A DNA stretch of 64,000 bases, taken from assembly GCA_038229695.1 (NCBI GenBank), contig JBBROE010000005.1, forward strand, positions 1 through 64,000, given 5' to 3'. The notes beneath the pieces were generated by a model that searched no databases, was not told the DNA's origin, and saw only the letters and a program-made list of their open reading frames with translations. Source of the stretch: JACMLD01 sp038229695 (GTDB lineage: Bacteria; Bacteroidota; Bacteroidia; Chitinophagales; Chitinophagaceae). The translations under genes and the position numbers were made by a program. Shown here piece by piece: positions 1-9,342 of this stretch. Numbering within the stretch: position 1 is the first letter of the stretch; every line of letters starts with the position of its first letter.

Positions 1-1173
1 GCCATCCTTAACCCCAAACAACCGGGTTGCCGCTACCCTTACAAGGATCTCTGCGGTTGCGGCGTTGGGTTTAAACTGGTTTCGGCCCTCCTGCAATCCC
101 TCCGGCTTCCACCGGAAAATGCATTCAAATTTCTTGATCTTGTCGCCACCGCTATCGCCGCCGACATCGTACCCATGACCGGCGAAAACAGGATCCTTGC
201 CTACTACGGCATCAAAAAAGTGAATGAAGACCCCTGCCCCGGCATCAAAGCGCTCATCAAACTCAGCGGCTTCACAAAACCTTTCATGCACATCACCAAT
301 CTTGTCTTTGTGATTGCCCCCCGCGTGAATGCCGCCGGGCGTATGGATGACGCCCGCAAAGCTGTATTGCTTTTCATTGAACAAAATTATCATAACGCCC
401 TCGCCTATGCGGAAATGCTGCATAACGACAATGCGGATCGCAGAGATGCTGACAGCACCATCACCGAAGAGGCGCTTGCCATCATTGAAAGCGACGCCGT
501 CCTGGTCAGCCGAAAATCTACCGTCGTCTTCCAGCCACACTGGCACAAAGGAGTTGTAGGAATCGTGGCCTCACGACTCATCGAGAAATATTACCGGCCT
601 ACTGTTGTACTTACCTCCAGCGGGGAACTGGTAGCAGGAAGCGCCCGCAGCGTCGCCGGTTTCAACCTGTATGAGGCTATCTATGCCTGCCGTGACCACC
701 TCATCGGGTACGGCGGCCACTTTGCCGCAGCAGGCATGACGATGCATCCCAGCCAGGTTGCGTTATTCAGCCTTAAATTCGAATCTGTCATCGCCGCTAC
801 TATCGAAGAATCCATGCTGGTACCCCAAATCCTGGTCGACGCCACCGTTTCCTTCACCGAGCTGCAGCCGGCTTTCCACCGTATCCTGGAACAGATGGAG
901 CCCTATGGCCCGGATAACCTTCGGCCGGTCTTCCTGGCGCGCAAAGTCTATGATACCGGCCAGTCCCGGATCTTGAAAGAGGCACACATCAGGTTTTCCC
1001 TGCGGCAGGGCAACACCACAGTGCAGGGAATCGGATTCAGCATGGCGGAAAAATTAAGCCTGCTGCAATCCGGGCAACCGCTTGATGTCCTTTTTACCCT
1101 GGAAGAAAATGAATGGAACGACGTTAAATCCCTGCAGCTGAAAGTAATTGACCTGAGAACGGCTGTCGACTGA
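1..1173 (+). CDS. recJ: Single-stranded-DNA-specific exonuclease RecJ (5' end missing)
   Basis: C-terminal 390 residues of RecJ, the 5'-3' single-strand exonuclease of recombination and mismatch repair. The reading frame is open from base 1, so the gene begins outside the window; the DHH catalytic motifs are mostly lost to the left. Visible are the end of the DHH domain (NPKQPG, YPYKDLCG), the DHHA1 nucleic-acid-binding part (RVNAAGRMDDA, HKGVVGIVASRL, GSARSV, YGGHFAAAGM) and the C-terminal OB-like region. The frame ends in TGA at 1171-1173. It converges with the PorP-like gene, with 57 bases between the stops and no clear terminator there. Confidence 0.93.
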   Translation, partial: AILNPKQPGCRYPYKDLCGCGVGFKLVSALLQSLRLPPENAFKFLDLVATAIAADIVPMTGENRILAYYGIKKVNEDPCPGIKALIKLSGFTKPFMHITNLVFVIAPRVNAAGRMDDARKAVLLFIEQNYHNALAYAEMLHNDNADRRDADSTITEEALAIIESDAVLVSRKSTVVFQPHWHKGVVGIVASRLIEKYYRPTVVLTSSGELVAGSARSVAGFNLYEAIYACRDHLIGYGGHFAAAGMTMHPSQVALFSLKFESVIAATIEESMLVPQILVDATVSFTELQPAFHRILEQMEPYGPDNLRPVFLARKVYDTGQSRILKEAHIRFSLRQGNTTVQGIGFSMAEKLSLLQSGQPLDVLFTLEENEWNDVKSLQLKVIDLRTAVD

Positions 1174-1230
1174 CCACAAACGCCGGCAAACTAGCGTTCC
1201 CTGATGAACCTAACCTGCCCGCGCACAGCG

Positions 1231-2295
1231 CTAATTCCTGAATGAAGGGCACCAGGACTGCTTGCGGTTCCCGTCGTACTGGCTGTAAAAGCCCTGGTTC
1301 ACAATGGCAAACTCTATTGCACCCCTTGCATTGTTATAATTCTTTAGTGAAGACACGGTGACGTCATAAGTAAAATTGATCCGCAGCATCTTCCACTGAA
1401 AACCAAGCATGGGTATCACAGCATCTCCCGCACGGTAATACAATCCACCGATGAGCTGCAGATCGCCATCCCCGCTCAGGTTATAATCTGCATTTAATCC
1501 GCCTGTCAGTTCATGTGCCCCGGCCTGGTTGGTATAATAAACCATCGGGTTAATGATCACCTCGTCGGTCACCTTGAAACTGCCATTCAGGAAACCGATA
1601 TACCGGGGCGACAGCCGGTTGTCATAGCCTGACACCTGGTCAAAAAAACTTTCTTTGGGTTTGTTCAGGTGCTGCACCGAAAAGCCCGCATTGAAATATA
1701 CCTTGTCGGAGGGAAAGTAAGCATAGTTAAGACCGGCCTGCAGATCGAGGTAGCTGATGGAAGTGGAATTGAAGGCAACCGAGGTAGGCACGCCCGCGTC
1801 GAAAAAACCGGTGGCCTGGTTAAACTGATCCGGAAATTTTAACTGGGTCGGGTCTACGCGCTTATTCACCCAGCCTGCATTGAAGCCGGCGGTCACCAGG
1901 CTGCCCAGTCCGATCTGCTGGTGGTAGGCCACCGAACCATAAATTTTTGTGGAGGTAAGGTTGCCGCTTCCGGCAGCATCCCGCAGGATAACGCCGCCGA
2001 GACCAAGCCAGCCATTTTCGATCCTGTCACGAAGCACCTGGGCATCACCCCAGATGCTCATCGTCTTGTAGGGCGCATTCAGCACATTCACCCACTGGCT
2101 CCGGTAATTGGCACCGATACGAAAATCGGCATCGGGGATAAAACCGGTATTGGCCGGATTGGTGGTCAGGGGTGAATTAAACCACTGGGAAAAATGCAAA
2201 TCCTGTGCACTGCTGCCGCAAGCACACCCGCACAGGATCAAAACTATCCCGAGCGGCCTGTTGAGCTGTTGGAGCAAGGTCCGACGGCTTTTCAT
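1231..2295 (-). CDS. PorP/SprF-family type IX secretion membrane protein
   Basis: Outer-membrane beta-barrel protein of the PorP/SprF family, about 354 residues. I chose the internal ATG at 2295 because it gives a standard signal peptide (MKSRR, a hydrophobic stretch, then SSAQ cleaved before DLHFSQW). The family hallmarks follow: DLHFSQWFNSPLTTNPANTG near the mature N-terminus, many aromatic beta strands, and a final GAIEFAI strand region. An earlier ATG at 2379 has a good TAAGGAG eight bases upstream, but would add 28 polar and basic residues before the signal peptide; a true start there is possible. It lies directly downstream of the type B T9SS cargo gene on the same strand. SprF is known to be needed for secretion of SprB, a type B cargo, so this protein is probably the dedicated partner of its neighbour. 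Confidence 0.88.
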   Translation of the reverse strand: MKSRRTLLQQLNRPLGIVLILCGCACGSSAQDLHFSQWFNSPLTTNPANTGFIPDADFRIGANYRSQWVNVLNAPYKTMSIWGDAQVLRDRIENGWLGLGGVILRDAAGSGNLTSTKIYGSVAYHQQIGLGSLVTAGFNAGWVNKRVDPTQLKFPDQFNQATGFFDAGVPTSVAFNSTSISYLDLQAGLNYAYFPSDKVYFNAGFSVQHLNKPKESFFDQVSGYDNRLSPRYIGFLNGSFKVTDEVIINPMVYYTNQAGAHELTGGLNADYNLSGDGDLQLIGGLYYRAGDAVIPMLGFQWKMLRINFTYDVTVSSLKNYNNARGAIEFAIVNQGFYSQYDGNRKQSWCPSFRN

Positions 2296-2404
2296 CCCGC
2301 GAAGCGGCAAAAAAAACGCAATGAGCCTCCCGGCCCTGGTTACCTGTAAACGGTTTATATGATGATGACTCGCACCCATATGCCACGCTCCTTATTTTGA
2401 ATTT

Positions 2405-5400
2405 CTACCTGATTAACGTTATATCCCCTTTTTTGGTTGCACGGGTTCCGTCCGTAAATTCCACCTCGAGAGTGTAAGCATACACATCCATGGGTTGAAT
2501 GACGCCCTTAAACCTGCCGTCCCAACCCGCAGACGGACTGTCACTTTCAAACACGAGATTGCCGACGCGGTTGTAAATTCTCCACTTCATCTTCCCAATC
2601 CCGAATCCCCGCACGTAAATGGTACCGTTGAGTGAATGACTAAGCGGTGTAAACGCATTCGGCAAATCAAGCCGGGGCACGATAATAGCGATCACCCGGG
2701 CACTTGCAGTATCGGCACAGCCCCCGGAGTTATACGCCACCAGTAACACATTGAACGTACCACTCGTATTGAATAAGTGGTCGATGTTACCACGGTTGAT
2801 GGTATTCAGCGAATCGCCATCCCCAAAAATCCATTTAAACCGGGTGGCATCGGGAGAAGATGTATTGGAAAAAGTATAGGGAAAGTTTTCCTGCGGCGTA
2901 GCCGGCGAATAGGTAAACGATGCGGAGGGTTTCGCAGTTATGGAAATGTCTGTGGCGGTGGAATCGATCCGGTTACAGGTAGACGTGTCAATCGCCACCA
3001 GCTGAACATGGTAATTGCCAGCGGCAGCATAGGCATGGCTAACCTGTTGGTTATTGTCTTTAACCCGTGGCGTGCCATCGCCGAAATCCCAAAAGAAGTC
3101 CTGCCCCGCCAGCGAGTTGTTTTCAAACACGGCAGGATCGGGAAAGCAGCCTATCGCATCTGTGCCGATGATGGCTTTCACCAGTGGTGCAACATGCAAA
3201 CTGACCATCATTGAATCCGGGGCATTGCAATAGTTGGTGTCGGGGAGGATGAGCCGAACCTTGTAGGTGCCGGCCGCAGCAAAACTATGCGTGATATTTC
3301 CCTGCCCCGAAACAATCCTGGGTGTGCCGTCACCAAAGTCCCAGATGAAAGACTGGTTGGTAAACGGTTTGGAGGTCGGTGCCAGGGTAGATGTGTTGAC
3401 AAACTGGTAAGACAGCGACTGGCAGGGCTGAAGTTTAGCCGATGTGAAACTGACGAAAGCTTCGTCATTCCTAACCCTGACATGCAGGTATACCGTATCC
3501 CGGACATTACACGTCGATGAATCAATACCCACCAGCATGACCTGGTAGGTACCCACATCATTAAACACATGGTTGATACTGAAATTTTTAGTCGCCACAG
3601 TAGCAGACCCATCTCCAAAATTCCATTCGTAACTCACCGCATTCCTCACCGTGTCGCGGAACTCAACGGTCAGGGGTACACAGCCCGACATATCTAACAC
3701 GGAATTGATATAGGCCCTGATACCAGCACCCACACCGGCAAAATTAAACGCTATTTTAACCACGCCGAGGTTGCAGCCTTTATCCCCTGCTCCGTTTACA
3801 GGCGCAACTACGCCCGGCGTTGTAGGATAAGCGGGGTTAGGCTGCCCGTAAGAGTTCCCCTCACAGTTGGCACAGATGGCCTGGTAAATCACGCCCTGCT
3901 GATCGTAGCGGCTGGTGCCGCCATCCACATGCTCACCGAACCCGCTGGAGCCATTTCCTCCCTGTCCGAAATACGTGGCATATAACAACGATGCCGCATC
4001 CTTGCGCATTACCAGGAAATAAAAATCTTTGTTGTCGGTGACGCTTTTCAGTGCGCCGGCCGTTATCGGCATGCCGGTAACCCCTGACATCCCGAACACA
4101 TCGGTGGAAGGAGGCGGGAAAGGATAGCCACCCCAGCCGGATACATAAACATTTTCACAACGATCTACCAAAAAAGCTACCGGTGAAATATTGGGATTGG
4201 TGGAACCATTGCCAAACACGGTTGAATAAACAAAGTCCGACAGATCTGGTTTCAACTTGGCAATAAACTGTTTGGACCGGGCATTATTAAAGGTCGCGTT
4301 CACAACTGGCCAGGCATCGCTTTCCGTTATGCCCATAACATAAGGATAGCCCAGTTTATCAAATTTCAGCCCATAGATAGCGTCATAGGCGTTGGTGCCG
4401 AGAAACGTGGTCCTGATAATTCCGGATCCATTGCTGGCAATTTCTGAAATAAAGCCGTCTGTCAGACCGCCGGCAAAAGCGGGTTGTTTCACGCCTGCTT
4501 TGCTTCCCGGGAAATCGGAACTGGAGGTGGTACCAGCTACATAAAGATTACCGGTAACCGGGCTGATGTCCATCACAAAAACGCCATCGTCGCTGGCACC
4601 GCCGATATAACTGCTGAACAGCACTGAATTACAGGTTGGATCGATTTTGAGCAGGGCCCCGTCCTGGGTACCCGCAAGCTTATTTTGAAAGGGAGTAACC
4701 ATCGGAAAATCGGTCGACTGCGTCTGGGTCGCCACAAAAATATTATTCCCCCCGTCGAGGATCACTTCGCCACGGGAGTCATCGCCGTAAAACCGCAGGG
4801 TGCGAATGCGCTGGGGCGGGTTACTGTTCCCGCGCTGGTCCTGTATATTGGCGGCATCCAGACCGGATCCGCCTATGCGTAATGCCCCGATAATCGCGGT
4901 ACCGGTAGGATTGATCTTAATCACCGCCAGATCGCCGTTTCCGCCCGGCCCTATCGTTTTGCCGGGGAAATTGTCGGAATAGGTTCTGCCCATCATCACC
5001 AGGTCACCCTGTGCATCAGACATCATACTTAACGGGTAATCGTTTCCCTTTCCCCCAATATACGTGCTGTACATACGCGTGCTGCCATCGGAAGAAAAAC
5101 GGGTCAGCCCGATATCCCAGATGGCCCCGCCGGGGGTCGACTGTATAGCGCCCGGGCTCACAGGGTAGCCGTTCTGCTGAACGATACCTGCACCAAAAAG
5201 ACTTCCATCCGGACCAGGCGTAGCCGTGAAACCCCAGTTATCAGTCCGGCTTCCACTGAATGTTGAGAAGATGAGTGTAGGATCAATAATTAACGGAATA
5301 TTTTTCGCATACGCCTTAATATTAAAAAGCACGGTATTGCCATTGACAATTTCATACCGGCAATTCACTGCCGTTTTCCCTTTTTCCGGATCGAACTGGT

Positions 5401-6097
5401 AGCTGTACGGCTCCAGTTCAGAAACTTCCCCAACGGATGTACCCACATAAAGACGGTTATTCCTGATCGTTAGTTTGTCCGCCCCGGTATATTTCATCCG
5501 GATATCCGCAGGAGTCGCTCCGGGATGAATAACAAAATCGTATTTAAGTGTTCCATTTTCGGCATAATAACGCACGTCAATGCCGGGGTAAATATTTGTG
5601 TACGTTACGCCCTTGTACAGCTTGCACGCGGATGCCCACTGCGAGGGGTCATTGCCGATGAAGTAACTGTTATAAGACGGTTGCATTTTTTCCGGAGTGA
5701 TGGTTGCCCGGGGCGAAGCGCCTTCAAAATTCACGCGGTAGGCATGAGCATGCAAAATAAAATCACCCCCTGCCTGTCCACCGCCATCGCCAGTATAGTT
5801 CTGCGAAGGAACTTTTGTGCCGGCCCTTGCAGCGGTGCCTGCTGCTGCCTGTGTGGAAGAGGCTGAGCCATGACTGATCTCATGCAGTCTTTTCAAATCT
5901 GCCGCGTTATTCATCAGTACGGTAAAACCCTGCTGCTCAAGAAAGAAGGAACCGGAACCCACGTCTCCCATAAATTTCACCTGGGGGTTCCACTGCCCTT
6001 TGTTTTCAATAAAATCGAAATTGTACTGCTGGGCGGCCAGCTCGGCTGACAGAAAAAGAGGGAGTAGTAGTAGGAATATCGGCTGTAGTTGCTTCAA
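2405..6097 (-). CDS. Giant secreted PKD/beta-propeller protein with T9SS type B (gliding-motility-type) sorting domain
   Basis: A 1230-residue surface protein. The start is TTG at 6097: an in-frame stop lies a few codons upstream and no ATG gives the signal peptide (MKQLQPIFLLLLPLFLSAELAAQ). In order: an N-terminal domain of the type that begins ENKGQWNPQVKF (DUF7948-like, about 28-270); SBBP/propeller-like repeats with GGSGxD and YIGG motifs (about 275-790); four PKD domains recognised by W(N/D)FGDG or WIFGDG (about 810-1145); and a type B C-terminal domain (LPNAFTPL, then YNRVGNLVFES, AGWDGRFKG, DVYAYTLEVEF, ending ITLIR). The next gene on the strand is PorP/SprF-like, the usual partner for type B cargo. 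It probably acts in surface adhesion or motility; the exact role is unknown. Confidence 0.9.
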   Translation of the reverse strand: MKQLQPIFLLLLPLFLSAELAAQQYNFDFIENKGQWNPQVKFMGDVGSGSFFLEQQGFTVLMNNAADLKRLHEISHGSASSTQAAAGTAARAGTKVPSQNYTGDGGGQAGGDFILHAHAYRVNFEGASPRATITPEKMQPSYNSYFIGNDPSQWASACKLYKGVTYTNIYPGIDVRYYAENGTLKYDFVIHPGATPADIRMKYTGADKLTIRNNRLYVGTSVGEVSELEPYSYQFDPEKGKTAVNCRYEIVNGNTVLFNIKAYAKNIPLIIDPTLIFSTFSGSRTDNWGFTATPGPDGSLFGAGIVQQNGYPVSPGAIQSTPGGAIWDIGLTRFSSDGSTRMYSTYIGGKGNDYPLSMMSDAQGDLVMMGRTYSDNFPGKTIGPGGNGDLAVIKINPTGTAIIGALRIGGSGLDAANIQDQRGNSNPPQRIRTLRFYGDDSRGEVILDGGNNIFVATQTQSTDFPMVTPFQNKLAGTQDGALLKIDPTCNSVLFSSYIGGASDDGVFVMDISPVTGNLYVAGTTSSSDFPGSKAGVKQPAFAGGLTDGFISEIASNGSGIIRTTFLGTNAYDAIYGLKFDKLGYPYVMGITESDAWPVVNATFNNARSKQFIAKLKPDLSDFVYSTVFGNGSTNPNISPVAFLVDRCENVYVSGWGGYPFPPPSTDVFGMSGVTGMPITAGALKSVTDNKDFYFLVMRKDAASLLYATYFGQGGNGSSGFGEHVDGGTSRYDQQGVIYQAICANCEGNSYGQPNPAYPTTPGVVAPVNGAGDKGCNLGVVKIAFNFAGVGAGIRAYINSVLDMSGCVPLTVEFRDTVRNAVSYEWNFGDGSATVATKNFSINHVFNDVGTYQVMLVGIDSSTCNVRDTVYLHVRVRNDEAFVSFTSAKLQPCQSLSYQFVNTSTLAPTSKPFTNQSFIWDFGDGTPRIVSGQGNITHSFAAAGTYKVRLILPDTNYCNAPDSMMVSLHVAPLVKAIIGTDAIGCFPDPAVFENNSLAGQDFFWDFGDGTPRVKDNNQQVSHAYAAAGNYHVQLVAIDTSTCNRIDSTATDISITAKPSASFTYSPATPQENFPYTFSNTSSPDATRFKWIFGDGDSLNTINRGNIDHLFNTSGTFNVLLVAYNSGGCADTASARVIAIIVPRLDLPNAFTPLSHSLNGTIYVRGFGIGKMKWRIYNRVGNLVFESDSPSAGWDGRFKGVIQPMDVYAYTLEVEFTDGTRATKKGDITLIR

Positions 6098-6221
6098 AGT
6101 ATCTCTAATTTACCTTTTAAACGTGATTCGGGGGTAATTCTTGCTGATAAAGTTAGGCTATCCCGGTTTTTTGCAGCCTCCCGCTATCATAACGCTCGAA
6201 AACGGTGAAATCCCAGTCTAC

Positions 6222-8333
6222 TTACGAAATTTTGCTCCATATTGTCTTCCCTGTCCGGGAATGAAGGAATTGCCTGATCGGCGCAAACTGCGGGTCCGTA
6301 AGGTCTGGATCCATTTCAACCACCTGTTCAGCCATAGCTTTAGCGGTTTCCAGCAACCCGCGGTCCGCCACAATATTAGCCAGCCTGAAATTGAGTAACC
6401 CACTCTGCCGGGTTCCCTCGATATCCCCCGGGCCGCGCAGGTCGAGGTCTTTTTCAGCGATTTTAAAGCCGTCATTGGTGGCGCACATTATCTTAATACG
6501 TTCCCTGGCTTCTTTCGTTGGTTTAAGGCCTGTTAACAAGATGCAAAAGCTTTTTTCAGCTCCCCGGCCTACCCTTCCCCGAAGCTGGTGCAGTTGCGAC
6601 AGCCCGAACTTTTCAGCGCTTTCAATAACCATTACCGAGGCATTGGGCACGTTTACCCCGACTTCAATCACCGTCGTGGCCACCATGATCTGTGTATCTG
6701 CTTTTACAAACCGCGCCATATTGGTTTGCTTGACCGATGATTTCTGCTGCCCGTGTACCATACTGATCCAGTACGCAGGCTCGGGGAAGAAGGCCTTAAC
6801 GTTTTCATAGCCCCGCATCAGGTTTTCATAATCTACTTTCTCCGACTCCTCGATTAATGGAAAAATAATATAGGCCTGTCGGCCGATGTCAATTTCAGAC
6901 TTGATAAACTCAAGCACTTTCGTACGGTCATATTCGAAGCGGTGCGCGGTAGTAATTGGCTTTCTTCCCGGAGGCAATTCATCGATGACGCTATAATCGA
7001 GATCTCCATAGGCAGTCATGGCAAGCGTCCGGGGTATGGGGGTTGCGGTCATCACCAGCACATGCGGGGGAATAGCGGCCTTCTTCCACATTTTTGATCG
7101 CTGGGCCACACCGAACCGATGCTGTTCATCCACAATGACTAACCCGAGGCTATGGAACCTGACCACTTCTTCGATCACGGCATGGGTGCCGATAAGCAGG
7201 TGAATCTCGCCCGACGCCAGCCCGGCCAGCAGCGCGGTACGCTCCGCTTTTTTGGTAGACCCGGTCAGCAGGCGAACCTGTACCGGCATGTCCTTCAGCA
7301 GTTCTGCAATACCCTGGTAATGTTGGTTAGCGAGGATCTCTGTCGGGGCCATGAGGCAGCTTTGAAACCCGTTGTCGGCCGACAGCAGCACGCAGCAAAG
7401 GGCCACTATCGTCTTTCCGCTTCCCACATCGCCCTGCAAAAGTCGGTTCATCTGCCTGCCATGTGCAGTATCTGCCCGGATTTCGCGAATCACCCTTTTC
7501 TGAGCATTGGTGAGCTGGAAGGGAAGATATTGTTGGTAAAACGTATTGAACAGATCGCCGACCAGCGAAAAAACGACGCCCTGTGAGAGCCGGTGACGCC
7601 GCACCTTCAGCAATTTCATGCGGAGCTGCGCAATAAAGAGCTCTTCGAATTTCAACCGTTTCAGCGCAGCCTCAAAGGCAGCTGTGGTTCCGGGGAAATG
7701 GATTTGATGATACGCCTCGTACCGCCCGGTCAATTGCAGCATGGCAAGTATGTTTTCCGGAAGGTTTTCCGGCAGGTCCTGCCGCTGGATCATACCAAGC
7801 AGGTGAAACGTCAGCTTGGCCAGCTGCCTACCACCCATTCCCCTTGCCTTTAATTTTTCAGTGGATGGGTAAACAGGTTCCAGGAAGGCCTTCCCTTCGT
7901 GGTTGTCTGGTGACCACGGTTCTATATCCGGGTGACTGATTTGCGGAACACCCTGGTAGAATCCTGTTCTGCCGGAGACGAGGTAGCGCTGCCCCGGCTG
8001 TAATAACTTCTCCACATAACTGATGCCCTGGAACCAGACGAGTTCAACGATGCCCGTATTATCTTTTAGCAGGGCCGTTAACCGGCGACCGCGCTTTTCC
8101 CCTGCCATATCCATACGTATCAGCAACCCAGCTACCTGTACAAATTCAGTCTGCGGATTGATTTCCAGGATAGGCGTAACTTTTGTTTTGTCGATATGCC
8201 GTAGCGGGAAATGATTCAGCAGATCTTCAAAGTTAAAAATACCCAGCTCCTTCTTCAGCAGATCTGCCCGTTGCGGACCGACCCCTTTCAGGTATTCAAT
8301 AGGACTGGATAGTATGTTACTCGCCTGCTGCAA
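6222..8333 (-). CDS. recG: ATP-dependent DNA helicase RecG
   Basis: RecG reverses stalled replication forks and branch-migrates Holliday junctions. Visible features are the N-terminal wedge/OB domain (EYLKGVGPQRADLLKKELGI, then QVAGLLIRMDMAG), Walker A GDVGSGKT (near residue 306), DEQH box VIVDEQHRFGV (near 402), motif III MTATPIPRTLAMT, and the RecG/Mfd-type motif VI LRGRVGRG (near 588). The open frame extends to an ATG at 8450, but that would overlap the divergent glycosyltransferase start and add about 40 residues rich in K, R and aromatics. I prefer TTG at 8333, giving 703 residues, the family's usual length, with a TAnnTTTG element just upstream. The start is uncertain; the identity is not. 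Confidence 0.95.
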   Translation of the reverse strand: MQQASNILSSPIEYLKGVGPQRADLLKKELGIFNFEDLLNHFPLRHIDKTKVTPILEINPQTEFVQVAGLLIRMDMAGEKRGRRLTALLKDNTGIVELVWFQGISYVEKLLQPGQRYLVSGRTGFYQGVPQISHPDIEPWSPDNHEGKAFLEPVYPSTEKLKARGMGGRQLAKLTFHLLGMIQRQDLPENLPENILAMLQLTGRYEAYHQIHFPGTTAAFEAALKRLKFEELFIAQLRMKLLKVRRHRLSQGVVFSLVGDLFNTFYQQYLPFQLTNAQKRVIREIRADTAHGRQMNRLLQGDVGSGKTIVALCCVLLSADNGFQSCLMAPTEILANQHYQGIAELLKDMPVQVRLLTGSTKKAERTALLAGLASGEIHLLIGTHAVIEEVVRFHSLGLVIVDEQHRFGVAQRSKMWKKAAIPPHVLVMTATPIPRTLAMTAYGDLDYSVIDELPPGRKPITTAHRFEYDRTKVLEFIKSEIDIGRQAYIIFPLIEESEKVDYENLMRGYENVKAFFPEPAYWISMVHGQQKSSVKQTNMARFVKADTQIMVATTVIEVGVNVPNASVMVIESAEKFGLSQLHQLRGRVGRGAEKSFCILLTGLKPTKEARERIKIMCATNDGFKIAEKDLDLRGPGDIEGTRQSGLLNFRLANIVADRGLLETAKAMAEQVVEMDPDLTDPQFAPIRQFLHSRTGKTIWSKIS

Positions 8334-8347
8334 TAAGATGTTTAAAA

Positions 8348-8355
8348 CAAAAATA
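8348..8355 (-). promoter_or_regulatory. Possible -7 element for recG
   Basis: Reads TATTTTTG on the minus strand, a full match to the Bacteroidota -7 consensus TAnnTTTG. It lies 15-22 bases upstream of the TTG at 8333 that I take as the recG start. No clear TTG at the -33 position, so this is a weak call. Confidence 0.3.
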
Positions 8356-8415
8356 CGTTGTGGCGGCCGGAACTGCACAGTGCGTCTAACCCTTTTAAAT
8401 GTCGATTTATACCAG

Positions 8416-8423
8416 TAGATTTG
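8416..8423 (+). promoter_or_regulatory. Possible -7 element for the GT2 gene at 8441
   Basis: TAGATTTG matches the Bacteroidota -7 consensus and lies 17 bases before the ATG at 8441, predicting a leader of about ten bases. The -33 region is T-rich but has no exact TTG. Confidence 0.35.
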
Positions 8424-8440
8424 ATCCCTGAATTTTACTG

Positions 8441-9268
8441 ATGCGACCAATAGGAGTTCCTGACGATATTATTGAATTTGATCAAAGTAACGATGTGCTG
8501 CTGGCCAGGCTGGGGGAGATCAGGTCCGGAATAGAACGACTGCTGCACGGCGTGCCGGAAGTGAGCGTAGTAATGCCTGCCTTTAACGAAGAATCCTCCA
8601 TTCTCAAAACGCTGGCCTGCCTGTCCCGGTCTTCCACCCCCAGGTCCGTTGAGATCATTGTGGTCGACAATAACTCGGCTGATGGTACGGCCGCGCTGGC
8701 AAGAAGTGCCGGCGCGTTGTGTATCGCTGAGATGCAACAGGGCATCACCCCGGCGCGGAATGCCGGCCTCGCCGCAGCGCGCGGAAAATATATCCTGAAT
8801 GCCGATGCCGATACCCTTTATCCGCCAGCCTGGATTGAACAAATGGTACGCCCACTTGACAATAACAACACCGCGGCTGTCTACGGACGCTTTTCATTTA
8901 TACCAACTGCCGGTACGCCACGAACCGTGTATTTTTTATACGAATATGCCGCCGACTTCATGCGCTGGTTTAACAAGACCTTCAGGGAGGAGGCCGTAAA
9001 TATGTACGGGTTCAATTCTGCGTTCAAAAGAAAAGAGGGACTGGCAGTAGAAGGTTTTAACCACCCGCCAACGGCCAATGAAGACGGCTGGCTGGCGCTT
9101 AAACTGAGAAATGGCGGATTTGGACAGTTGTATTATGTAAGAAACCGGGAGGCCCTCGTCTGGACAACAGACCGGCGGATACAGTCTGACGGGGGACTGC
9201 TGAAGGGTCTCCGCAAAAGATTGCTCCGGATTTTTTACAACCGTTCTGAGATTCGGCACGACCTTTAA
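8441..9268 (+). CDS. Glycosyltransferase family 2
   Basis: A 275-residue GT-A fold glycosyltransferase. It has the nucleotide-binding start VSVVMPAFNEESSI (about 42-56), VVDNNSADGT, GITPARNAGLAAARG, the metal-binding NADADT (about residue 120), and a later acidic NEDGWLAL (near 213) where the family keeps its catalytic base. There is no transmembrane segment, so it is probably cytosolic and membrane-associated. The donor and acceptor sugars cannot be read from sequence. It is transcribed alone, divergent from recG and convergent with the membrane protein at 9343. With the next genes it suggests a small cell-surface glycan cluster. Confidence 0.88.
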   Translation: MRPIGVPDDIIEFDQSNDVLLARLGEIRSGIERLLHGVPEVSVVMPAFNEESSILKTLACLSRSSTPRSVEIIVVDNNSADGTAALARSAGALCIAEMQQGITPARNAGLAAARGKYILNADADTLYPPAWIEQMVRPLDNNNTAAVYGRFSFIPTAGTPRTVYFLYEYAADFMRWFNKTFREEAVNMYGFNSAFKRKEGLAVEGFNHPPTANEDGWLALKLRNGGFGQLYYVRNREALVWTTDRRIQSDGGLLKGLRKRLLRIFYNRSEIRHDL

Positions 9269-9342
9269 CTCCTTACTCATTTTGCGCCTTCCGCTGTGTA
9301 GTAACCTTTCGACAGATGCCTAAGGTGTTGACACCTCTTTCC

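Noticed and set aside
9323..9336. A hairpin AGGTGT/ACACCT between the convergent genes at 9268 and 9343
   Set aside because: The stem is only five to six pairs with a very short loop and a poor T tract, so I do not list it as a terminator.
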